A DNA stretch of 64,000 nucleotides from Edaphobacter bradus (GTDB taxonomy: Bacteria; Acidobacteriota; Terriglobia; Terriglobales; Acidobacteriaceae). The stretch lies in assembly GCF_025685645.1 (NCBI RefSeq), contig NZ_JAGSYF010000001.1, positions 992,001-1,056,000 of the forward strand, in the 5' to 3' direction. A program made the translations under genes and the position numbers. Shown in pieces: positions 47,055-54,658 of the stretch. Below the pieces are notes generated by a model. The model saw only the letters and a list, made by a program, of their open reading frames with translations, had not been told where the DNA came from and made no database searches. Position 1 is the stretch's first letter; each line of letters starts with the position of its first letter.

Positions 47055-47962
47055 ACCATTTCGAGCGATGGATCTGTAAGTGACCAATCCACCGTATTCG
47101 CATCCGCATCGAAGCGTACCCAACCACCGCTATGCTTTTTGATTAAACGCCATATCTCGAATGTCTTCAGGATTGTTTGCTCCCATTCGTATGTCGATCT
47201 TTTGCCAACTTCAAATCCCCTGGTTAGATCACGGCACAAATCCAGAAGCTGCCAATCTAACGCTTCGATCTGCTCGAATAGATTGTGTCGTAAGGCGTAG
47301 CTAAAAACTACCGCGGCCAGGGCTTCGTCCGTCACGATTGCACGACCGCCATCTTCTACATCATCAGTTTCCGGGTCGCTTTTCCGCTTGCGCCCCAAAA
47401 GCGCTCGGAAGACGGGAGACCAACCAAGAATTGCAGCCTCGGTCATATGAAAGATGTCGTGGAAGCGATAACCATCAGACACGTATGCGTTATCTCGCAG
47501 TTTCGCACCAAACGGCCGTCCGTCAATTAGTATCTGAACTTTAGCCACGCCATCCTCGATGACTTCCTCGAATCGAGCAGTAAAGGAGCGTGGAAGACGT
47601 TCACCCTCCGGAAAATGATCGTCGAAGCTAACTCGATCGTCCTCGCCAGTCGGCAGCCACCTGGAATGGGTCTTGTCGAGATTGTCAACGGCAATTTCGT
47701 TGAGGGATAGCCCCTCGCAGGAGGCGATTGCCGTCAGATACCAGAGAACATCCCCTAGTTCCTCCTTCAGCTTCTCTTTGAATCCAGAAAACTGCTCGCC
47801 GTCTCGCAATCTTTTCTTGTAAAGAGTTTGAACCGAGCCAGTCTCACCGCCGAGCCCAAGAAGGGCGACAATTTCTGGTCTCTCGCCGAGCCTGTTCAAT
47901 CGTGAGGTTTCTACAGATAATTTCTGGTAATCGTCGAAACGAATCGAACTGTCACTGCTCAT
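47051..47962 (-). CDS. MazG-like nucleoside triphosphate pyrophosphohydrolase
   Basis: 303 aa. An N-terminal MazG-like helical domain has the first metal-binding helix [14 protein letters not shown] at 39-52 and [11 protein letters not shown] at 66-76, the E-x3-D-type ligand region. One acidic residue of the usual GExGE pair is Ser here. The rest (about 130-300) is a conserved-looking extension with [24 protein letters not shown] and [20 protein letters not shown]. Such enzymes hydrolyse (d)NTPs to NMP and PPi. Last gene of the five-gene island operon, overlapping the previous gene by 11 bp. Lower GC than uvrB next door. Housecleaning or defence by nucleotide depletion are both possible. Confidence 0.82.
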   Translation of the reverse strand: MSSDSSIRFDDYQKLSVETSRLNRLGERPEIVALLGLGGETGSVQTLYKKRLRDGEQFSGFKEKLKEELGDVLWYLTAIASCEGLSLNEIAVDNLDKTHSRWLPTGEDDRVSFDDHFPEGERLPRSFTARFEEVIEDGVAKVQILIDGRPFGAKLRDNAYVSDGYRFHDIFHMTEAAILGWSPVFRALLGRKRKSDPETDDVEDGGRAIVTDEALAAVVFSYALRHNLFEQIEALDWQLLDLCRDLTRGFEVGKRSTYEWEQTILKTFEIWRLIKKHSGGWVRFDADANTVDWSLTDPSLEMV

Positions 47963-48683
47963 CTAACAACCCCGTCGCACGAAGTATATTTGGCTCATCG
48001 AGCTTAGCGACGACAGCGATACAAGTCATTGTGCCGAGGGTAAGGCCCATGCCGGATGCGACAAATCTTCCAAGATCGATTAGACCAAGATAATTACCAT
48101 AGGCTCGTGCCCACAAGTATTGCATCGGATATAGCGCAGTGATCCGAAGTCTTCCATTGTTCTCCGGATGAAATGAAATTTGCTGCATGCATGGAAATCC
48201 TTGGTATGGTGTCGGATTCAAATCAATCGGCGGATTAAGAATTGCACACTGTAAAGCTGATCGACGTCGGGTGCCCGCGAGATATGCATCGATCACAAAC
48301 TCAAGTTGATTGAAGGTTGGCTGATTCCCGGAGGGATATCCAATCAAACGTTGGAAATAGGTCCCACGCCTATTTTGACTGTAGCTAACAATACGAGGCC
48401 AGAGTCGTAAGTATCGTTCGTAGAATGCGTGGCGGGGCTCATTGGCTCGAAACAATGACTTCGGGAAGATGGTACTAGCAACAGTTGACACGGCAAACTT
48501 GCCATTTCGTAAAAGCGAAGCATCCAGCGTCGCACGAATTTCCTGATTCTCCAAATCCTCTTCCAAATTCAGATCGGTTACATTGACAACTAAATTGTTT
48601 ATTTCCTTCCCGCGAGATGCGGATGCGAGCTTGCTCGCGGCCAACCATAGATCAGAAACGTTCGAACCACTAAGCTCAGGCAT
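47952..48683 (-). CDS. Thymidylate-synthase-like protein of unknown function
   Basis: 243 aa. The C-terminal half follows the layout of ThyA: YFQRLIGYP for the YGKQWR region, YLAGTRRRSALQCAILNP for the DSRR-I-V-SAWNP strand, FPCMQQISF with Cys165 in the place of the catalytic ThyA Cys (APCHAFFQF), GRLRITALY for GKLSCQLY, and YGNYLGL with Asn197 in the place of the substrate-binding Asn. Missing are the His after the Cys (Met here) and the QRSxD phosphate-binding block. So either a different nucleotide is used or the protein is a sensor. Start at 48683 (GAGGACGAGG upstream, 8-bp overlap with the peptidase gene). My own by-eye alignment; confirm by structure prediction. Confidence 0.65.
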   Translation of the reverse strand: MPELSGSNVSDLWLAASKLASASRGKEINNLVVNVTDLNLEEDLENQEIRATLDASLLRNGKFAVSTVASTIFPKSLFRANEPRHAFYERYLRLWPRIVSYSQNRRGTYFQRLIGYPSGNQPTFNQLEFVIDAYLAGTRRRSALQCAILNPPIDLNPTPYQGFPCMQQISFHPENNGRLRITALYPMQYLWARAYGNYLGLIDLGRFVASGMGLTLGTMTCIAVVAKLDEPNILRATGLLDEQ

Positions 48684-49518
48684 CCTCGTCCTCTTCCTCA
48701 AGATAGCGGTATTGGTACATACCTACGTAATCCTCGCGCGCGATCGAAATCTGAACACGCCCATGCCCCGTGATTTCCACCTCGATATCGCCAGGTCGCC
48801 GGGCGATCCAAAATCCGTCGCCGACGTCAAAATGATCGAATGGAGGATCTACAAGTCCAGTAAGAACATCCCCAACTTGAACATGAAGTCGAGAGCCATT
48901 CCACGAAGGACAGATCGGCCATAGTTCCTTGCGCCCCCTCCAATGAACCGAAGGAACTTGTGACCGTTTAATCCTTTGAGGCTGAATCAAAGTAAGTTCA
49001 TGAAGCTTCTGGTTACCGATCAAACCAAGAGTCCAACGACATTGCTGAGCTAAAGTTGTGTAGCCCACGCCAAGCCATGCAGCCACAGCATGATATTGCG
49101 CTGCAGACGCGCTCTTTGGCTCCGTCCCAAGTTCCGCGAAGCCGCGCAAAACCGCACTTTTCGGCATAAGAAGATGCCTCGCAAAAGTGTCAGCGATCAT
49201 CTCCTCCGTAGAGTCACTCGTCATTCCTTCAAGACCCTTGTCGAGTCGGGCGCCGTGTCCGAAGATGAAATGCCCCAACTCGTGTGCAGCGGTGAACCGT
49301 TGCATACCGGCGGGACGAAGCGCGGCAACGTTGATTGACCCAGTCAGACCATCATTGATGTAAAGACCGTCAAGCGAATCGGCCCGCGTGAAGCGAAGGC
49401 TTAGTCCATATCGGGCAACCAACTCGAATACGTCGCAGGGCGAGTTAAGTGCGTAGCCGAATGTCAGCCTAGATTTAAGGGCGCGCCTAGCCGCCTCGGT
49501 TTTAAGCTTTGTAACCAT
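48676..49518 (-). CDS. ImmA/IrrE-family metallopeptidase
   Basis: 280 aa. Zinc peptidase domain (about 10-125): HELGH at 79-83 (AAHELGHFIFGH), then STEEMIADTFARHLLMP (third zinc ligand Glu105 or Glu106; the family position four before FA is Ile). The C-terminal 130 residues (WRGRKELWPICPSW, VQVGDVLTGLVDPPFDHFDVGDGFWIARR) form an extra mostly beta domain. ImmA/IrrE peptidases cleave a paired XRE repressor in response to DNA damage or phage, as in ICEBs1 and Deinococcus. The partner XRE gene ends 4 bp upstream, so a peptidase-repressor pair is inferred. AT-richer than flanks. Confidence 0.88.
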   Translation of the reverse strand: MVTKLKTEAARRALKSRLTFGYALNSPCDVFELVARYGLSLRFTRADSLDGLYINDGLTGSINVAALRPAGMQRFTAAHELGHFIFGHGARLDKGLEGMTSDSTEEMIADTFARHLLMPKSAVLRGFAELGTEPKSASAAQYHAVAAWLGVGYTTLAQQCRWTLGLIGNQKLHELTLIQPQRIKRSQVPSVHWRGRKELWPICPSWNGSRLHVQVGDVLTGLVDPPFDHFDVGDGFWIARRPGDIEVEITGHGRVQISIAREDYVGMYQYRYLEEEDEDA

Positions 49519-49522
49519 GCCT

Positions 49523-49846
49523 TCATCCTCTTCTGAATGAATCGATCACTCTCATAACTGTCTCCAAATCTTTTTTCTTCAATCCTCCGAGCCTTCGTGC
49601 AGCAAGTTTCAAGTCTTCATCAGCCTCGGTTGGCTCTCCGAGGAGCCAACCAATCGAGACGTGATACAGGAGAGCAAGGTTCCGAAGTTCTCCCGCAGTG
49701 ACTCGACGGCCCTCTGACTCCATTTCGGAAATAGTCGGCCGGTGAATTCCTAGCAATTTTGCTGCTTGTGCCTGGCTGAGTCCCGCATCTTCGCGAGCTT
49801 GCTTAAGCCTGAGTCCGAGTCCTGGCAGGTCGGCATCCGCTGGCAT
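49523..49846 (-). CDS. XRE-family transcriptional regulator
   Basis: 107 aa. Cro/CI-type helix-turn-helix at 12-68 (LGLRLKQAREDAGLSQAQAAKLLG, recognition helix HRPTISEMES, then AGELRNLALLYHVSIGWLL), followed by a short C-terminal tail that might be the ImmA cleavage target. ATG at 49846 just one base after the stop of the acyl-carrier-like gene with GGGGGA upstream; this start gives the correct HTH. Likely represses its own operon through the palindrome at 50161-50179. Confidence 0.9.
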   Translation of the reverse strand: MPADADLPGLGLRLKQAREDAGLSQAQAAKLLGIHRPTISEMESEGRRVTAGELRNLALLYHVSIGWLLGEPTEADEDLKLAARRLGGLKKKDLETVMRVIDSFRRG

Positions 49847-49847
49847 T

Positions 49848-50159
49848 TCATCCCCCTTTGTTAATTTCTGCCCATATCGCTGTTGCAATCTCAGCGATGT
49901 CACGACTGTCCTTCGAGTCCAGATCGACATAGAAAATATCGTCCTCGAAGTGCAATCCGGTATGATCCTCGAATTCGGTAAGAACCTCGAGGACGTTGAG
50001 GCTGTCGAACCCCTCGATATCCTTCAAGGGATCGGTCTGAGGCTTGACAACAAGCGCGGAATCTTCCGCACAGCCTTTCATAACCAATGCGAGGAGCAGA
50101 TTCTGCACATCGGCGAGAGTCTTCATTTCCATTTGCATCTGGTATAGATCTCCATCCAT
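49848..50159 (-). CDS. Acyl-carrier-protein-like (phosphopantetheine-type) protein
   Basis: 103 aa if the first ATG after the promoter is used. The helical text DPLKDIEGFDSLNVLEVLTEFEDHTG carries DSL with Ser53, the phosphopantetheine attachment site of ACP/PCP, and FEDDIFYVDL resembles the ACP recognition helix. First gene of the island operon. The start is uncertain: ATG at 50159 would be nearly leaderless, ATG 50138 and 50126 lie behind GGAGA, and the frame is open further up without support. ACP-like proteins inside XRE/ImmA operons are unusual, and no synthase or thioesterase is present. Its charge partner is unknown. Confidence 0.7.
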   Translation of the reverse strand: MDGDLYQMQMEMKTLADVQNLLLALVMKGCAEDSALVVKPQTDPLKDIEGFDSLNVLEVLTEFEDHTGLHFEDDIFYVDLDSKDSRDIAEIATAIWAEINKGG

Positions 50160-50160
50160 G

Positions 50161-50179
50161 TGGTAAGAAAATATTACCA
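50161..50179. promoter_or_regulatory. Palindromic operator over the island -10 box
   Basis: TGGTAA-GAAAATA-TTACCA, a perfect 6-bp inverted repeat with a 7-bp spacer. It overlaps the -10 hexamer, the ideal place for repression. The XRE protein encoded two genes downstream is the likely ligand. Confidence 0.7.
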
Positions 50180-50198
50180 AGCCTCGTAGATCTGTCAA
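50171..50198 (-). promoter_or_regulatory. Strong sigma-70-like promoter of the island operon
   Basis: On the minus strand TTGACA (50198-50193), a 16-base spacer, TAATAT (50176-50171). Transcription would begin near 50164 and run through all five island genes. One of the best consensus promoters in the window. Confidence 0.8.
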
Positions 50199-50433
50199 GC
50201 TTGTATTGAGCAGCTGGAGGGTTGCAGATAGAGTCACCGGGATGCAACACATCTCGCTTATTCCATCCATACCAATAACTTACAGCGATTTCAACAACCA
50301 AAAGCTTGACTCACCAATATATAATCAACTAAAGAGTAAAGATTGATCCCGGGCAACCGCCGGGCTTTCGCATTTACCCAACAAAAGGCTTAGGCCCAGA
50401 CGAGGTGTGCCAATCACGCCGATAATAAGCCCA

Positions 50434-51141
50434 ATGCAGCGGACAACTCAGTCTCACTCAAAGCTAAAAACTCCTTCGCCGGCAAAAAGACCGCCTTCCA
50501 GCGCAAAGCCACCTGGCTTGTTCAAAACCCTCCCACGAGCCTTCTACTCCCGTTCCCCCGAGATCGTCGCACGCGCCCTCCTCGGCAAGCTACTCATCCG
50601 CGATCTCCACAGCGAGCGCCTCACCGGCCGCATCATCGAGGTCGAGGCATACCTGGGCCTCACCGACCCCGCCTCTCACGCCTTCCGCGGCCTCACTCCC
50701 AACAACGCTGTCCTCTTCGGACCACCAGGCCACGCACACGTCTACTTCATCTACGGCATGCACTACTGCCTCAATGTAGCGTCTCACCGCGAAGGCGAAG
50801 CAGGCGGAGTACTCATCCGAGCGCTTGATCCAATCGACGGACTCAGGACCATGGCCCGGCTTCGCGGCGTCTCGGAAAACGCCAAGCCCAAACTATTGAC
50901 AGGAGGACCTGGCCGTCTCTGCCAGGCCCTCGGCGTCACACGCAAGACTGACAACGGACTTGACGTCACGTCGGCAACTTCCCCCCTCCAGATCGCGGAC
51001 GATGGTGCTCGCCCGGTCGAAATCCAGATCACACCTCGCATCGGGATTCGTAAAGCTGCAGACAGGCCACTCCGTTTCCTCATAGACGAGATTGCGAAAG
51101 ATAAGCCATCCCCAGAGGCAGTCCCGCGTACTCCGCGCTAA
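50434..51141 (+). CDS. mpg: 3-methyladenine DNA glycosylase (AAG family)
   Basis: 235 aa. Mammalian-type alkyladenine glycosylase (Mpg/AAG). Motifs: LPRAFYSRSPEIVARALLGKLLIR near residue 32, VEAYLGLTDPASHAFRGLTPNNAVLFGPPGHAHVYFIYGMHYCLN with the catalytic Glu and the intercalating Tyr region, GGPGRLCQALGV and FLIDEI. Removes alkylated bases. The first ~28 residues are a Lys/Pro-rich tail; GTG at 50407 with GAGG nearby is another possible start. Together with uvrB it brackets the island with DNA-repair genes. Confidence 0.94.
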   Translation: MQRTTQSHSKLKTPSPAKRPPSSAKPPGLFKTLPRAFYSRSPEIVARALLGKLLIRDLHSERLTGRIIEVEAYLGLTDPASHAFRGLTPNNAVLFGPPGHAHVYFIYGMHYCLNVASHREGEAGGVLIRALDPIDGLRTMARLRGVSENAKPKLLTGGPGRLCQALGVTRKTDNGLDVTSATSPLQIADDGARPVEIQITPRIGIRKAADRPLRFLIDEIAKDKPSPEAVPRTPR

Positions 51142-51552
51142 ACTTAGCGCCCTCTGCGTTCGCTTTTAGCAACCCATAACCACGGAAGAATCCAACCACT
51201 TACAAAATAATTCCCAAATCACCAGCAAAATCGCCTGTCAAGCCCCAAAACCAACCAACTCCAAACAAATCAACAACATCCAAGTGGCATGGCAGTTTCT
51301 CCAAAGTCGATAAAATAGAAATAGATCAGACAGCCCCGGCAAAAACCGGGGCTCTTCTATACCTGATACCCGACACCTGATACCTGATTCAAAAAGATCA
51401 CCGCAACCCTTTTGTCATGAATACTTTTACCGTAACCCATTTATATGGAATACTTTACCCATCAAGTCCGCCGACAAGTGCAATAAAATGAATACTTTAC
51501 ACAAGAACAGGAGGGGGGTATCCCCGGCCTGAGCCGAAGGAACCTGCCTTGT
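51142..51552. other. AT-rich intergenic region with terminator and three direct repeats
   Basis: No gene seen. Contains a terminator hairpin at 51332-51353, near-repeats of ACCTGATACC at about 51357-51390, three copies of GAATACTTTAC (51419-51430 with one extra T, 51448-51458, 51490-51500) and a degenerate dispersed-repeat text CCTGAGCCGAAGGAACCTGC before the next gene. The three repeats could be sites for a regulator of the BtuF-like gene. Confidence 0.55.
51332..51353. terminator. Terminator-like hairpin
   Basis: Perfect 8-bp stem AGCCCCGG / CCGGGGCT with a CAAAAA loop, followed by CTTCTATA. About 190 bases after the glycosylase gene. Confidence 0.6.
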
Positions 51553-52389
51553 ATGTCGATACCGCCGAGAAAAACTTACGATCAATCCACACCAAACCTC
51601 CGCATAGCCAGCCTCCAACCCTCCATCACCCTAACCCTGGCCGCGCTCAATTCCCTCGACGCCCTCTGCGCCCACACCAAGTACTGCCTCGAAGTCCTAC
51701 CCGAACTAGCCTCACGCAGCCTCCCCATCCTGCACGACTCATGGACCACCACATCCGATGAGCTCACCGCAGTGAAACCAGACCTCGTCATCGCCTCCGT
51801 CCCATACCGCCTCGAATCCCTCGCCGCCATCCTTAAGTCCAGTCTGCCCGTCCTGGCCCTCGCCCCACGCACCCTCGCCGACGTCCTCCACGACACCCGC
51901 CTCATCGCGCGCCAGGTCGACCGCACCGCTCAAGCTGAAGCCCTCATCGAGACCTTCCAGCAAACCCTAGAATCCACTCAAAACACCGGCGCCAACCTCC
52001 CCAAACCAGCCGTCTACTGCGAAGAGTGGGGCAAGCCGCTCATCCACTCACAACCTTGGGTCGCCGAGCTCGCCGCAGTCGCCGGCGGCACCTTCCTCGG
52101 CACGCCCGGCGCTCAGACGACTCCCGAGACCATCGCCGCCGCAGACCCCGACATTCTCCTCTTCGCCTGGTGCGGCACAGGCGACCGGGTTCCCCTCGAC
52201 CGCGTCATCGCCCAGCGGAACTGGCACCACCTGCGCGCCGTTCGCAACGCCCGTGTCTACTGCATCCCCGACGAGTACCTCAACACCCCCGCCATCCCCT
52301 CACTCACGCAAGGCCTCGCCTGCCTCTCCGCCGCCATCCACCCTGATCACTTCACCGCCGCACCGCGTCTCATCCGCCTCGCTCGCTGA
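51553..52389 (+). CDS. BtuF-like cobalamin/siderophore-type binding protein without signal peptide
   Basis: 278 aa. Begins with RIASLQPSITLTLAAL and continues with ALCAHTKYC, KPDLVIAS, PVLALAPRTLADVL, YCEEWGKPLIHSQPWVAELAAVAGG and DPDILLFAWCGTG. This is the class III periplasmic-binding protein pattern (BtuF/FhuD). However, no signal peptide or lipobox is seen, so it may act in the cytosol as a carrier or be misnamed. No ABC permease or ATPase is adjacent. The start at 51553 has only a weak ribosome site. Confidence 0.78.
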   Translation: MSIPPRKTYDQSTPNLRIASLQPSITLTLAALNSLDALCAHTKYCLEVLPELASRSLPILHDSWTTTSDELTAVKPDLVIASVPYRLESLAAILKSSLPVLALAPRTLADVLHDTRLIARQVDRTAQAEALIETFQQTLESTQNTGANLPKPAVYCEEWGKPLIHSQPWVAELAAVAGGTFLGTPGAQTTPETIAAADPDILLFAWCGTGDRVPLDRVIAQRNWHHLRAVRNARVYCIPDEYLNTPAIPSLTQGLACLSAAIHPDHFTAAPRLIRLAR

Positions 52390-52416
52390 TACACTTCCGC
52401 CCAAAGGAGCATGGAG

Positions 52417-52806
52417 ATGCCTACTGCCAATGGCCTCATCACCCTTCCCAGCCCCTACTCTGTCCCTGAGACCCTCGACCGTCTCGAGACCATCCTCCGC
52501 CAGAAGAACGTCAACATCTTCACCCGCGTCGACCACAGCGGCGAAGCCGAAAAAGCCGGTCTGCATATGCCGCCCACGCAACTGCTCATCTTCGGCAACC
52601 CCAAAGGCGGTACCCCCATCATGCTCGCCGCACCTCTCTCCGCAATCGACCTTCCCCTCAAGGCCCTCGCCTGGCAGGACGCCGAAGGTAAGGTTTGGCT
52701 CAGCTATAACGACCCTCAGTACCTCAAAGCCCGCTACTTGCTCAACGACGATCTCCTCCCGCTTATCAACGCTGCAAGCGCCCTCATCAAGCAAGCCGTC
52801 CTATAA
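52417..52806 (+). CDS. DUF302 family protein
   Basis: 129 aa alpha/beta protein of the DUF302 family: SVPETLDRLETILRQKNVNIFTRVDHSGEAEKAG and LLIFGNPKGGTPIM are characteristic. Function unknown; the family fold is a homodimeric beta-sandwich-like structure. ATG at 52417 (seven bases after AAAGGAG) chosen over 52411. It is followed by a dienelactone hydrolase gene in the same direction. Confidence 0.88.
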   Translation: MPTANGLITLPSPYSVPETLDRLETILRQKNVNIFTRVDHSGEAEKAGLHMPPTQLLIFGNPKGGTPIMLAAPLSAIDLPLKALAWQDAEGKVWLSYNDPQYLKARYLLNDDLLPLINAASALIKQAVL

Positions 52807-52909
52807 AGGATCACCTGCTACTCAATCCCAGAAATCCCACGACGTCTTCACGACTCCGAACCCCGCTTCCTGTTACCCTTCCTCTCAGCGCCCAGTTCGG
52901 AGACATCGC

Positions 52910-53710
52910 TTGATCATCCTCACCGACGAATACGTCACTCTCGACACGCCCAACGGTCCCATGCGGACCCACATCGTCCGCCCCGCCGCTCCCGGCCGCT
53001 ATCCCGGCATCGTCTTCTACTCTGAGATATTCCAGATCACCGCACCCATTCGCCGCACAGCCGCCATGCTCGCAGGTCACGGCTACGTCGTCGCCATGCC
53101 TGAGATCTACCACGAGTTCGAGCCCGCCGGCACTGTCCTCGCCTACGATCAGGCGGGCTCCGACCGCGGCAACGCCCTCAAGACTACCAAGACCATCGCC
53201 AGCTACGACGCCGACGCTCGCGCCGTCATCACCCACCTTCAGTCCCGCCCCGACTGCACCGGCCGCATCGGAGCCATGGGTATCTGCATCGGCGGCCACC
53301 TCGCCTTCCGCTGCGCCATGAACCCCGAGGTCCTCGCCACCGCCTGCTTCTACGCCACCGACATTCACAAAGGCAGCCTCGGCAAAGGCATGGCCGACGA
53401 CTCCCTCGCAGGCGCTGCAGACATCAAAGGCGAGCTCATCATGATCTGGGGCCGCCAGGACCCGCACATCCCCCTCGAAGGCCGCCTCAAGGTCCTCGCC
53501 CGCCTCAACGAACTAGGCACGCGCCTAAGCTGGCACGAGGTCAACGGCGCTCACGCCTTCATGCGCGATGAAGGCCCACGCTACGACCCCGAACTCGCCC
53601 ATCGCCTCTACGATCTCACCTTCGACCTCTTCCACCGCAAGCTTGGCGAAGGCAACCAGCCCACGACCCCTTCGGCTGTATCGACCTCTGGAGCAGAGGT
53701 GAGGCACTGA
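52910..53710 (+). CDS. Dienelactone hydrolase family protein
   Basis: 266 aa alpha/beta hydrolase. Nucleophile Cys in GICIGGHLAF (near residue 124), acid Asp in WGRQDPHIP and His in GAHAFM. These use a Cys-His-Asp triad to open lactones such as dienelactone. No chlorocatechol genes are near, so the natural substrate is unknown. The start is TTG at 52910 with GGAG seven bases before; the frame upstream shows no family match. A Thr/Ser-rich tail of about 20 residues follows the domain. Confidence 0.87.
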   Translation: MIILTDEYVTLDTPNGPMRTHIVRPAAPGRYPGIVFYSEIFQITAPIRRTAAMLAGHGYVVAMPEIYHEFEPAGTVLAYDQAGSDRGNALKTTKTIASYDADARAVITHLQSRPDCTGRIGAMGICIGGHLAFRCAMNPEVLATACFYATDIHKGSLGKGMADDSLAGAADIKGELIMIWGRQDPHIPLEGRLKVLARLNELGTRLSWHEVNGAHAFMRDEGPRYDPELAHRLYDLTFDLFHRKLGEGNQPTTPSAVSTSGAEVRH

Positions 53711-53782
53711 TCTCTGGGGCAAAGGGCTGATCTGTTTGAAAGAAACTGATCTGCGTGAAAGAGACTATCTACTTGACAGATG

Positions 53783-53850
53783 TGTCATCCTGAGCGGTGC
53801 CTCTCGCAGCCTCATCGCGAGAGGCACAGTCGAAGGACCTGCGGTTTGCC
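53783..53850. repeat. Dispersed GTCATCCTGAGC repeat with hairpin
   Basis: GTCATCCTGAGCGGTGCCTC then CTCGCAGCCTCATCGCGAGA and a closing CGAAGGACCTGCGG. Almost the same as the reverse complement of 30556-30620. Lies between the dienelactone hydrolase and eutC genes (convergent). Confidence 0.78.
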
Positions 53851-53863
53851 ACGAGAGCCCTAA

Positions 53864-54649
53864 TTACAAAGGCAAATCGGTAACGACTCCACCTTCAAGC
53901 ACAGCCGCCCCCTCCTTCAGCGCAATCCCCGTGCACCGCTTCGCTCGCGCAGCCTGCAGGTACCAAAGCAGCCGAGCCGCCGCCACCTCCGCCGACAACC
54001 CGCCCTCGCGAATATTCGAAAGGCAGTTCCGGTCAGCATCCGTCCGCACCGGACAGGGCTCCCACGTCAGATAGGCCCCTAGACTGTCCGGTGAAGAGAG
54101 CCCTGGCCTCTCGCCAATCAACACCAGCCCCATCCGCGCGCCGAGCAGAGAACCGATCGGGTCCCCAATCGCAACCCGGCCCTGCGCAACTACCGTGATC
54201 GGTGCGACCCTCCATTCCGCAGTCACGAGTTCCGGCAGCAACGCCCCTAGTAACGGGATCACGTTGCGCTCCACCGCCAGCGCCGAAAGCCCATCCGCCA
54301 CCGTAATCGCAAGATCGTACAATCCCCGCTTCAGTAGCGCAGCCGACTCCGCATCGAGCGTACGCCCAAGGTTCGGCTGGCGCAGATACGCCGCGCGGTC
54401 GCCGGCATTCGTCCGCAACTCAAGCACGGCAATCGACGCATCGCTGAGCACGGGCAGCTCGCTCTTCAACCGCTGCGCGAACGAAGGAAGATGCAGCGCC
54501 GCCAGCACCGCATCCCGTGCCTGCGCGTGAGAAAGCTGAAATCGCAGTACCTCAGCCGTTGCGATGCTATCGCCAGTCGTCGGCAGCGAGACACGCGCCG
54601 GAGTGAAATCCCGCAGATCAGGACCAACACCTCGAATCATTCCGGTCAT
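53864..54649 (-). CDS. eutC: Ethanolamine ammonia-lyase small subunit
   Basis: 261 aa. EutC binds coenzyme B12 with EutB and splits ethanolamine to acetaldehyde and ammonia. Matches: TPARVSL, LRFQLSHAQARDAVL, ADGLSALAVERN, VVAQGRVAIGDPIGSLLGARMGLVLIGERPGLSSPDSLGAYLTWEP and CLSNIREGGL. The gene starts 9 bp after eutB. No microcompartment shell, EutA or EutD gene is close. Confidence 0.95.
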   Translation of the reverse strand: MTGMIRGVGPDLRDFTPARVSLPTTGDSIATAEVLRFQLSHAQARDAVLAALHLPSFAQRLKSELPVLSDASIAVLELRTNAGDRAAYLRQPNLGRTLDAESAALLKRGLYDLAITVADGLSALAVERNVIPLLGALLPELVTAEWRVAPITVVAQGRVAIGDPIGSLLGARMGLVLIGERPGLSSPDSLGAYLTWEPCPVRTDADRNCLSNIREGGLSAEVAAARLLWYLQAARAKRCTGIALKEGAAVLEGGVVTDLPL

Positions 54650-54658
54650 CGTAGCCCC

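Noticed and set aside
50306..50325. TTGACT and TATAAT near each other on the plus strand
   Set aside because: Only 8 bases separate them, too few for a sigma-70 promoter.
51505..51548. Text GAGCCGAAGGAACCTGCC resembling the B12 box of a cobalamin riboswitch before a BtuF-like gene
   Set aside because: The core elements upstream (GCCACTG and the GGGAA/GGTG pairs) are missing and the stretch is AT-rich. The same text matches the end of the dispersed CCTGAGC...GAAGGA-CCTGC repeat family.
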